Assembly (NCBI GenBank): GCA_030268105.1
Contig: BSDZ01000048.1
Span: 124,001 to 188,000 of the forward strand
Direction: 5' to 3'
Origin: Volvox africanus
Lineage: Eukaryota; Chlorophyta; Chlorophyceae; Chlamydomonadales; Volvocaceae
DNA: 64,000 bases
Made by a program: the position numbers and the translations under genes
In this document: in pieces, positions 38,088 through 47,060 of the stretch
Layout: the number at the start of each line of letters is the position of its first letter
How positions within the stretch are numbered: the stretch's first letter is position 1
Notes under the pieces: model-generated
Told to the model about the DNA's origin: nothing
What the model saw: the letters and a program-made list of their open reading frames with translations, nothing else
Databases searched by the model: none

Positions 38088-41000
38088 TTTTCTGAACTAA
38101 CGCGTGGTCGGTGGTCATCCTTACGGCCAGCCGTTAAGGCATTGTTGCCTTGTGTACTTGGACACATCGAGCGAGTCATTGCGCGACGCATCACGCTTGA
38201 CGGACGCACGGGACTTCTCTGCTTCGACCCGTTGTGTAATTTGTTTACACCTCGCCGTCCCCTGTCGTCTATCGATCTGTCTAACCACGTGGTTTTGTTC
38301 ATCCCCTCGTCTCTGCGTGAGATGTCGGAACAGTTGGCCATATACAGGAGATGTAGGCGTCAATATCCAGGCACTGCCGCATGTGTATTACTCCCTGCTT
38401 TCTGTCGGCGCAAGGCAGAGGCATCGTTAAGGGGTATGCGGCATGTCCACCGGTTCGAGCCGGGCACCGTTTTGTTTAATGGTGTGGATCGGGAGGGTAC
38501 GTTGGCTCCGTGGCCACACCTATCCTACTCGGTTGACGTTTGGTACGAAGCTCCTGATGGGGGTGCCGTTGGTTACGGACCCGCCTTAAGTGCACTGACG
38601 TTGTCTGCTGGGCAGTCGCTCGTAGATAACCGTGTCCCTGTGGTTCAGATCGGTTTGAATGGCCGTACTCTGAAGGCACTTGTTGACACCGGTGCCAGCG
38701 ACGACTTCATCTCTGTCGCAGAGGTGAATGCGCTGGGGTTGTCCCCAGAGTCGTCTGATTGTCCACAGGTTACCCTTGCTGACGGGGGTAAGCATCCCAT
38801 CGTGGGCAGGATTACCCTTAGCCTATCGTTAGGCCCTTTGCGTGTTATGACCCGGCCGTACGTGCTGCAGGGCTTAGCAGAGACTGCACCGTACATATTG
38901 GGGTCGTCGACATTACGACAGTACCGCGCGCGCATCGACATGGAGACCGCAACCCTGCATATGTGCAAGGGTACTCTGTCGATTAAGGTACCTTTCCTGT
39001 CGTTCGAACATGTCACACCAAAGGAGGGCGAAACTGAGGCGGTGCCTATGGTTAATTTCGCTGTGACCGCAATGGCCGCGCGAATCGAACCAGAGCTAGT
39101 CGGGCGTAAGGAGGCCGTCCGTTTGTTACGGAAGGGTGCCCACGGACTGCTTTTAAGGCCGCGGGTGAGCTGTTGTGTCACCACCGCGATTTCTGTGGAT
39201 CCTGAGGTTGAGGCCCTACTGTCGCAGTATGAGGACGTCTTTAAAGATATCCCTGGCCTACCACCTATGCGTCCTGTTGATCACACAATCCCTCTCATGC
39301 CTGGAGCGCAGCCTACGGCCCGGCCAATGTACAGGTTGAGTCCATTGGAGCTGGACGAGGTAAAGCGCCAGGTGACGGATTTGCTCGCGAAGGGTATGAT
39401 ACGCCCCAGCACATCCCCGTATTCTGCACCGATTTTGTTTGTCGGTAAGAAGGATGGGACCTTGCGCATGTGCATTGATTACCGGGGGTTAAATGCGAAT
39501 ACGGTGAAAAATCGCTACCCTTTGCCACGCGTTGACGACCTGTTGGATAAGCTGAAGGGCTCGGCTTATTTTTCCTCAATTGACTTACAACAGGGCTACA
39601 ATCAGATTCGCATCGCTGCCTCTGATATCCCGAAAACCGCTTTTCGGACGCCCTTTGGTCACTTTGAGTATACGGTCCTATCGTTTGGTTTGACTAATGC
39701 CCCTGCGACGTTTCAGGCGGTTATGGACCGAATGTTTAGGCCGTTTATCGACAGGTTCGTTGTTTGCTACCTGGATGACATCTTGGTATATTCTAAAACG
39801 CGCGAGGAGCACTTGGAGCACCTTCGGCTCGTGCTCGACGTTATGAGGCGGGAGCAATTGTTTGCTAAACGCGCCAAATGCTTTTGGGCGCAGCCTCAGG
39901 TGGAATATTTGGGTCACATTGTATCGGCCACCGGTGTGAAGATGGACCCGCGGAAGGTCGCCGTGGTTCGCGATTGGCCCGCGCCTCAGAACCTCACGGA
40001 GCTGCGTAAGTTCCTTGGCTTGACCAATTATTTCCGAAAGTTCATTGAAAAATATTCCATCATTGCGGCCCCGCTTACTAACTTAACTCGCAAAGGCGTT
40101 TTCGTTTCGCTCGAGTCGTGGACGTCGCAATGCCAGCGGGCATTCGAAGAGCTCAAACGAATCGTTGCCGAAGATGTCACCCTTGCATTCCCTGATTACT
40201 CGTTGCCATTTCGTGTTGAGGTAGTGTCTGATGCCTCAATATTTGGAAGCGGCGCTGTATTGTTACAGGAAGGGCGACCGATCGCCTTCACGAGTAGGAA
40301 GTTTTCTGGTGCGGAGATTCGCTACACCACCGGGGAACAGGAGCTTCTGGCCGTGCTGCATGCTTTAAAGGAATGGCGCTGTTACCTTGAGGGACGCCCG
40401 TTTACTTTAAAGACTGACCACAAGCCCCTAACGTTTTTGCAAAGCGTTCCGACGTTGAACCGCCGTCAAGCTAGGTGGATGGAATATCTAGCTAGGTTCA
40501 ACTGCACCTGGGAGTATATTTCTGGTAAACTGAATATTGCCGATGCTCTCAGTCGACATCCGTCGCTACACGCTGCAATTTTGGCAGCGCCCGTCGTGCG
40601 GCCGCGTAGCGAGGAGGTACCGATCGCGACGGACCTCGCGGAGCGGTTGAAGGTTGCCTACAACGCAGACGCCTGGTTCGCGGACCCGGCTAATGTAGAA
40701 AACCTTCGCAAGCAGAATGGCCTTTGGCTACGGACGGAGGGTGCAGCTACGCAAATCGTCATTCCGAACGACGACGCGCTACGCTACGACATCCTTGCGC
40801 GGTTCCACGAGGACCCGTTAGCAGGACACCCTGGTAGCAAGCGATTGATCGACTTGGTGCAACGTTCCTTTTGGTGGCCTCGTTTGGCTAAGGATGCGGC
40901 GAACTTCGTCCAGACATGCAGTCTGTGCCAGCGCAATAAGGCTTTGTCCGGTAAGGGCCATGGGTTGTTGCAACCGTTGCCTGTCCCGGATGCGCCTTGG

Positions 41001-42107
41001 GAAAGTGTTTCCATGGACTTCGTAGTCGCGCTGCCCAAAACTGAGGGGGGATACGATGCGGTGTTCGTAATGGTCGACCGTCTGACTAAGATGGTTCACC
41101 TAGCACCATGCACATCATCCTGCACGGCTGAGCAAACCGCACGTTTGTTTTTCGACAATGTGGTTCGGTTACACGGGGTTCCCAAAAATGTGATCTCGGA
41201 CCGCTGAGGACAGTTCACGTCTAAGTTTTGGGAAGCGCTCTGCAAGTTAGTTGGCATGCGTGTCAACCTGAGCACAGCGTACCACCCGCAGACTGATGGT
41301 CAAACCGAACGCACAAACCGCACGTTGGGTGATATGTTGCGCAATTATGCTGGACGCACACCACTCGTTTGGGATACATATTTGACTGCGGCAGAATTCG
41401 CGCTTAACAACGCTGTTAACCGCTCTACAGGCAAAAGTCCGTTCTTTCTTAACTACGGATTTCATCCCGCGCTACCCGTGTGGCGTGAGTTGGAAGTGAA
41501 CGTGCCTGCTGCTAAACTTTTTGCCAAGTCTTTTATGTCCCGAATCACAGACGCGAAGTCGTGTTTGGACGCGGCGCAGCAACGAACGACGGAATACTAT
41601 AACAAATCCAAGCAGGATGTGACGTTTTCGGAGGGGCAACTCGTGTTGCTAAGCACCAAGAACTTGCGTTCCTTGGCCAACGGATCCCGAAAACTCTTAC
41701 CCCGTTGGATTGGTCCGTATCCTGTCGTGCGCATGGTTGGGAATGTGGCTGTGCAGCTTGCATTGCCCGCTGATATGACCATTCACCCCACGTTTCACGT
41801 ATCGCTTGTTCGTCCGTATCGTGGTACGGAACCCGTCCCTGAGCCTGCTAACGCCCCCGCAGCGATCGAACCAGTTCCCGAGACCTGGATCGCTGGTAAA
41901 CAGAAGTTTTACGATGTGGAGCGGGTGTTAGATTATCGCGCGCGTCGTGTGGGCCGACACCGACGTAAGCGAACAGTACACGAGTACTTGGTTAAGTGGA
42001 CAGGGTATACCGACGAGCACAACTCATGGGAACCGGCACGCAACTTCTCACAGGACATGAAACCCCTGCTCGAAGAAGCCCGCAAACGTGCCACGCAAGC
42101 CCAATGA
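38049..42107 (+). pseudogene. pol: Pol polyprotein: protease, RT, RNase H, integrase, chromodomain; one internal stop
   Basis: The frame is open from the gag TAG to TGA 42105-42107, about 1350 codons, interrupted only by TGA 41205-41207. The aspartic protease has DTGA at 38685-38696. The RT has the YLDD active site at 39768-39779, and RNase H starts with Asp 40230 and contains the TDHKP and ADALSRHP motifs. Integrase has a His/Cys zinc finger (HEDPLAGH ... CSLC, about 40807-40930) and DD35E residues Asp 41016, Asp 41199 and Glu 41307. A GPY/F-like segment (IGPYPV) lies near 41710 and a C-terminal chromodomain (YDVERVLDYR ... EYLVKWTGY ... SWEP) at about 41910-42060. The internal TGA lies two codons after the second catalytic Asp and would remove half of integrase and the chromodomain; element C has Gly there. 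The region after the TAG has no ATG until about 38321, so expression as a Gag-Pol fusion is likely. The chromodomain should steer integration toward marked heterochromatin. Confidence 0.9.
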
Positions 42108-42129
42108 CCCCTGCAGTCGATGCTGTATG

Positions 42130-42149
42130 ATGCAGCGAGGACGCTGCAT
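42130..42149 (+). other. Conserved hairpin just upstream of the PPT
   Basis: ATGCAGCG (42130-42137) and CGCTGCAT (42142-42149) form a perfect 8-bp stem with loop AGGA. It is identical in the family B remnant at 43319-43338 and partly kept, with a G-T pair, in element C near 47018-47034. Its role is unknown. Confidence 0.6.
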
Positions 42150-42151
42150 AC

Positions 42152-42162
42152 GGGAGGGGGGA
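42152..42162 (+). other. Polypurine tract (PPT) of element A
   Basis: GGGAGGGGGGA lies 4 nt before the 3' LTR and is the expected primer for plus-strand synthesis. The same tract precedes the LTRs at 43356 and, on the minus strand, 47001 (tract at 47006-47016). Confidence 0.85.
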
Positions 42163-42268
42163 TAATTGTTGTGCTACGGTTCATTTCCCGTCGACGCGTA
42201 GGTCGACGCGATCCTATGAGTCGAAGTGCTTTTGTGATGAACGCATTACATATGAATGAATCTGCATG

Positions 42269-42296
42269 ATATAAATGTATTCGCATACATTTATAT
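42269..42296 (+). promoter_or_regulatory. AT-rich LTR palindrome containing a TATA-like box
   Basis: ATATAAATGTAT and ATACATTTATAT are perfect 12-bp arms around the loop TCGC. The arm contains TATAAAT, a plausible core promoter in U3, but no transcription start is visible. Array copies keep it with one mismatch and loop ACGA (241-268 in unit 1). Confidence 0.4.
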
Positions 42297-42412
42297 ATGC
42301 ATCTGGCATGTTGTCATTTATCCATCGCGACATCGCATCATGGCAAATCCGCCTAGCATGCATGAATGACCTAATCATTGAAGTGCGCATTATGCTCGTG
42401 CTACGAAACGAT

Positions 42413-42441
42413 AAGTAATATTATCTGATATAATATTACTT
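42413..42441 (+). other. LTR palindrome with 12-bp arms
   Basis: AAGTAATATTAT and ATAATATTACTT pair perfectly around loop CTGAT. Array copies have identical arms but loop ATCAA (97-125 in unit 1). The truncated LTR at 45621-46168 has loop TTGAT, and the family B LTR keeps a shorter version at 43573-43597. Arms conserved while loops vary suggest that the structure matters, or that arms are corrected against each other. Confidence 0.7.
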
Positions 42442-42493
42442 CATTAAAGCACACGTTGAGAGCGCCGCACTCGTCGCGATGCATGCCCTGCAA

Positions 42494-42511
42494 CCGGATA
42501 TCGTTATCCGG
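42494..42511 (+). other. LTR hairpin showing paired changes between copies
   Basis: CCGGATA and TATCCGG pair around loop TCGT. On the opposite strand the copy near 46647-46664 has CCGAATA/TATTCGG, the copy near 51037-51054 has CCGGATA/TATCCGG, and array units have CCGAATA/TATTTGG, all with loop ACGA. Confidence 0.65.
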
Positions 42512-42630
42512 ACCCTTGCATCATGCGAATGCCGGAAAGGCTTATACGTTATCATGCGTAGACATCGCCTAGATGCAGTAGGGTTGTCACATCTAGGATC
42601 GGCCTCCTAATGTGAATCGTACGGCACTGC

Positions 42631-42673
42631 TTAGGGTTTTAGGGTTTTGGTTAGGGTTTAGGGTTAGGGTTAG
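42631..42673 (+). repeat. Interstitial telomere-like repeat inserted in the 3' LTR
   Basis: The 43-nt tract is made of TTAGGG, TTTAGGG and TTTTAGGG-type units, with one TTTTGG. Other LTR copies read ACTGC-G-AGTATAAC here, so the tract replaces a single base at the loop of a small hairpin (ATACT-GCG-AGTAT). It is most likely a repair insertion at a break. The mixed unit lengths leave the host's telomere type uncertain. Confidence 0.85.
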
Positions 42674-43031
42674 AGTATAACAGATGCGAGGACGGCTAAG
42701 CTAAAAAAGACATTCGATACCGGAGAACACTCGTGTGTTCTATATTACTATTTCTATACACTATTCTACTTAGCCCGAGCTAAGCCTGAACTTCGCTAAT
42801 CACCGCCGCGTGATGATTGCTTGCTTCCGGCGCTGACGGCGATTTCGTCCATTGCATCGTTCTGATCCGTAAGACTGTAAGTTATATCTCTCTTCGTCTT
42901 GAAGTCTTCCGCTGTCTCTGTTTGCTCTCGCTTGCCTTGCTGTACTTGCAAGTGCTCGCGCATCGGTGTCGATAGTCTCCAGACGTGCAGATACTTATGA
43001 GCAAACGCGAACGAGAGGTACAACATCACAA

Positions 43032-43296
43032 ACGACACCGATGCCCCTGCAGTAATGGACCCTGGTCCTGAGACCTGGATCGCAGGCAAACAAAAGGTAT
43101 ATGATGTGGAGCGGATACTGGATCATCGGGTTCGCCGTATAGGTGACAGCGACGAAAGCGGAAGGTGCACGAGTATCTGGTCAAGTGGACTGGCTATTCT
43201 AGCGAGCACAACTCTTGGGAGCCGACGTGTAATTTCTCGCCAGAGATGAAGCCCCTATTGGAGGAAGCTCGTCTACGTGCCATGCAGACGCAATGA
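43032..43296 (+). pseudogene. Chromodomain tail of a second chromovirus (family B)
   Basis: The translation has ETWIAGKQKVYDVERILDHR, matching ETWIAGKQKFYDVERVLDYR of element A. A frameshift near 43140-43170 follows, and then the chromodomain end in another frame, stopping at TGA 43294-43296. It is followed by the conserved hairpin (43319-43338), a PPT (about 43341-43351) and the family B LTR, so it is the 3' end of an older element. Everything upstream was lost at 43025/43026, where the element A LTR ends. Confidence 0.8.
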
Positions 43297-43355
43297 TCTC
43301 TGCAGTCGATGCTGTTCGATGCAGCGAGGACGCTGCATACGGGAGGGGGGATAGT

Positions 43356-44170
43356 TGTTGTACGCCGGTTCGATTGTCGTTGGCACCAAAGTAGACCGCA
43401 ATCCATTCAAGCATTATGAAGCATGATATAATTATATTAGCATGATATATTCAAGTATATCTAGCTAATCAGGCATGTCGCATTACCATCTACGACATCG
43501 CGCTGTCGGTCAACATGTTTGACTCGATGCTGATAATTAATGCGCGATCTATCCGTTGGCATAATATTCCACGTAATAATGCTTTAAATGTTATTACCTC
43601 ATCTGTGTCATAAACCATACGCGTATGCAAGAATGCGACGATCGCGATGGTTGGGTCGGCAACCAAATATCAATATTCGGACCTTCACATATTGCACGCG
43701 TTGCATCCATTAATATCACGGATTACGCGGTATTTAGAACAGTGCTACGAAGGTACTCACACTTGAGATCAGAATCCAGTGAGACCTGTACTGCACATCG
43801 GTATCGCGACGTGATAGGTGCGAGGATGGTCGCCTAGAGACCAAAGTCGGCTCGACGCTACTTTAGATTAAGTACTCACGTACTTAACTCAGTCTAATTC
43901 CCATATATATGTTTTACTCATTTATTATCGGCCTGAGCTATTCCAGCATAGCATTTCCAGCCGGATGATGAGCATTTCCCACGGGGTCTGACGGCAGACT
44001 TCTAATTTGCAACTGAAGATCATTGTAAGTTGAATCTTTCCTTATTTATAAGTCTTCCGCTGTCACGTTGCTTGCACTGAAGTGTCTTGCTGTTCGTAAG
44101 CACCATGCACGTGTAGCTAATACTCAGACGTGCAGATTCAGTGAATGATCGAAGAAGGAAGGATACAACA
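43356..44170 (+). repeat. Family B LTR (diverged relative of the element A LTR)
   Basis: It begins TGTTGTAC and ends ATACAACA and directly follows a PPT. It shares only islands with the element A LTR, such as the hairpins near 43573-43597 and 43663-43680 and the 3' end with 'cagacgtgcag'. It is 815 bp long. No gene is present. Confidence 0.8.
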
Positions 44171-45620
44171 GTATCCCCCCTCAGTTTTGGGCAGCGCGAC
44201 CATGAAGTCCATTGAAACACTTTCCCAAGGGGTATCTGGTGCAGGCAATGGTTGTAACAACCCCCGGCCCTTACCGGACAGTGCTTTATTGTGCTGGCAT
44301 AAACTGCACCTTTGCACGAAGGTTTCTGCATCCTTCACCACACGAGGCCACCAGAATGAGCGTCACACTAATTCCGCCAGTCGCGTGCTTCCAGGATGTC
44401 CTGCTAGCAGATCCTCGTGGAACTGAGCAAGAATATCGTAGCACAGGGTGTCATTGTTCGGCATGACGATCTGCGTTGCTGAGCCCTCTGTCCACAACTA
44501 AAGATCGTTTTGCTTGTGTAGGTGCTCACATTACTTGGGGTGGCGAACCATGGATCCACTTCATACGCCACCTTCAGTTGTTCTGCAAGGTCCGATGCTA
44601 TCGGCACCTCCTCATTGTGTGAGCGTGTGACCGGCGCTGCTAAGATTGCAGCGTGTAATGACGGATGTCGACTGAGAGCGTCGGCTATATTAATCCAGCC
44701 GGCTATGTACTCCCATGTACAGTTGAAACAAGCTAGATATTCCATCCATCTAGCTTGCCGTCGGTTCAGCGTGGGGACACTTTGCAAAAATGTCAGCGGC
44801 TTGTGGTCGGTCTTCAGTGTAAATGGGCAGCCCTCGAGGTAGCAGCGCCAGTCCTTCAGAGCATGCAGAACTGCCAACAGCTCCTGCTCTCCGGTAGTGT
44901 ATCAGGTCTTCGCACCCAAGAATTTCTTACTCTTGAAGGCGATCAGTCGTCCTTCCTGCAACAATACAGCACCAAAGAGGGAAGCATCTGATACTACCTC
45001 TACATGAAATGGCAACGAGTAGTCAGGAAATGAGAGAGTAACATCGTCGGCAACGATACGCTTGAGCTCTTTGAACGCTCGTTGACACTCGGGTGTCCAT
45101 GATTCGAGCGAGATGAAGCCTCCCTTCTTCGTCAGGTTCGTAAGCGGGGCCGCAATAATGGAGTATTTATTAATAAACTTACGGAAGTAGTTGGTCAGGC
45201 CTAGGAACTGACGTAGCTCCGTGAGGTTCTGAGGCGCGGGCCATTCACAAACCACGGCTACCTTCCACAGGTCCATTCTTATTCCAGTGGCCGACACGAC
45301 ATGGCCCAAATACTCCACCTGAGGCTGCGCCCAAAAAATCTAGGCGTGTTTAGCAAACAATTGCTCCCGCTTCATCATCTCAAGCACGAGCTCGAGATGC
45401 TTAAGGTGCTCCTCGCGCGTCTTGGAATATATTAAAATATCATCCAAATAACAAATGACGAACCTGTCAATATACGGTCTGAACATGCGGTCCATCACTG
45501 CTTGAAATGTGGCGGGCGCATTAGTAAGTCCAAATGACAAGACCGTGTACTTGAAGTGACCAAAAGGGGGTCTGGAAAGCGGTTTTTGGAATATCAGAAG
45601 CAGCGATGCATATCTGATTA
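44171..45620 (-). pseudogene. pol: Chromovirus pol fragment (RT, RNase H, integrase), broken
   Basis: On the minus strand, from 45620 downward, it encodes an RT part with CYLDDILIYS and a stop after EQLFAKHA (near 45340). A connection/RNase H part follows (45318-44902 and 44877-44404), and then the integrase zinc finger with CSLCQHNKA and [15 protein letters not shown] (44341-44171). At least three frameshifts or stops break it. It is more diverged from pol of A than element C is, so it is a separate, older copy. Both ends are cut: integrase meets the family B LTR at 44170, and RT meets a sense LTR at 45621. Confidence 0.85.
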
Positions 45621-46168
45621 TGTTGTGCTACGGTTCGTTTTCCGCCGATGTGTAGGTCAATGCGACCCTACGAGGCGAAGTGCTATCTTGATGAACGCAT
45701 GAACGATCAATGCATATGAATGAACTTGCATGATATAAATGTATTCGTATATATTTATATATGCATTTGGCATGACACCATTATCCATCGCGACATCGCA
45801 TCATGGCAAATCCGCCTAGCATGCATGAAATCCCGAATAATTGAAGTGCGCATTATGCTCGTGCTACGAAACGATGAGTAATATTATTTGATATAATATT
45901 ACTTCATTACAGCACACGTTGAGAGCGCCGCACCCGTCACGATACATGCCTTGCAACCGAATATCGTTATTCGGACCCTTGCATCATGCGAATGCCGGAA
46001 AGGCTTATACGTTGTTATGCTGGACATCGCCTATACGCAGTAGGGTTGTCACACTTAGGATCGGCCTCCTAGTGTGAACCGTACGACATCGTGATGCTGC
46101 GAGTATAACAGATGCGAGGACGGCTAAGTAAGATAAGACATTCGATACCGGAGAACACTCATGTGTTC
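45621..46168 (+). repeat. Truncated LTR of the element A family
   Basis: It starts TGTTGTGCTACGG like the element A LTR and runs through the hairpins to GTGTTC, lacking the last ~290 bp. It ends one base short of the right edge of the AGAACAC...GTGTTCT palindrome, where the opposite-strand LTR of element C begins; that LTR's first T is the T that would complete the palindrome. Confidence 0.85.
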
Positions 46169-47001
46169 TGTTGTACCTCTCCTTCGTGTTTGCTCATCAG
46201 TATCTGCGCGTCTGAAGACTTGCGACACCAATGCGCGAGCACTTGCAAGTACAGCAAGGCAAGCGCAAGCAAACAGAGACAGCGGAAGACTTCAAACAAG
46301 AAGAGATATAACCTACAGTCTTACTGATCGAAGCGATGCAATGGACGCAATCGCCATCAGCGCCGGAAGCAAGCAATCATCACGCGGCGGTGATAAGCGA
46401 AGTTAAGGCTTAGCTCGGGCTAAGTAGAATAGCGTATAGCAATAATAATGTAGAACACACGAGTGTTCTCCGGTGTCGAATATCTTGTCTTGCTTAGCCG
46501 TCCTCGCATCTGTTATACTCGTAGCATCGCGATGCCGTACGATTCACACTAGGAGGCCGATCCTAAGTGTGACAACCCTACTGCGTATAGGCGATGTCCA
46601 AGCATAACAACGTATAAGCCTTTCCGGCATTCGCATGATGCAAGGGTCCGAATAACGATATTCGGTTGCAAGGCATGCATCGCGACGAGTGCGGCGCTCT
46701 CAACATGTGCTGTAATGATGTAATATTATATCAAATAATATTACTTATCGTTTCGTAGCACGAGCATAATGCGCATTTCAATGATTTGGGATTTCATGCA
46801 TGCTAGGCGGATTTGCCATGATGCGATGTCGCGATGGATAATGGTGTCATGCCAAATGCATATATAAATATATACGAATACATTTATATCATGCAAGTTC
46901 ATTCATATGCATTGATGGTTCATGCGTTCATCAAGATAGCACTTCGCCTCGTAGGGTCGCATCGACCTACGCATCGGCGGGAAATGAACCGTAGCACAAC
47001 A
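46169..47001 (-). repeat. 3' LTR of element C
   Basis: An 833-bp LTR, TGTTGT...ACAACA on the minus strand. It differs from the 5' LTR at many positions, including one base in the palindrome arm near 46727. Confidence 0.88.
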
Positions 47002-47005
47002 ATTA

Positions 47006-47034
47006 TCCCCCCTCCCGTATGCAGCATCCTCGCT
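47006..47034 (-). other. PPT and pre-PPT hairpin of element C
   Basis: On the minus strand GGGAGGGGGGA (47006-47016) precedes the 3' LTR. Just upstream lies a weakened version of the hairpin seen at 42130-42149, with loop AGGA kept. Confidence 0.7.
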
Positions 47035-47060
47035 GCTTCATACAGCATCGACTGCAAGGG

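Larger units (their letters stand above)
36313..43025 (+). mobile_element. Ty3/gypsy chromovirus 'element A', nearly complete
   Basis: In order it has a 33-bp 5' LTR remnant, PBS (36349), leader ORF with intron, gag (36813-38048), pol (38049-42107), PPT (42152) and a full 3' LTR (42167-43025). Pol order PR-RT-RH-INT plus a C-terminal chromodomain places it in the chromovirus branch of Ty3/gypsy (Metaviridae). It cannot transpose as it stands: the 5' LTR is almost entirely gone and pol has a TGA inside the integrase active site. The otherwise open 5.3-kb coding region and its near identity with pol of element C point to a family active recently. Confidence 0.92.
42167..43025 (+). repeat. 3' LTR of element A
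   Basis: The LTR begins TGTTGT and ends ACAACA, giving a perfect 6-bp terminal inverted repeat. It is 859 bp long, about 42 bp of which is a telomere-like insertion at 42631-42673. It holds a chain of hairpins also found in other copies: 42269-42296, 42413-42441, 42494-42511, 42588-42614, 42724-42741 and 42769-42784. The right flank is TCACA; the left flank is lost, so no target duplication can be checked. Confidence 0.92.

Noticed and set aside
38142..38144. TTG at 38142 as the pol start
   Set aside because: The frame is open upstream to the gag TAG, so a TTG start is unnecessary and unlikely in a eukaryotic element.
43625..43837. 70-codon ORF in the family B LTR
   Set aside because: Lies wholly inside an LTR and has no recognisable motif.
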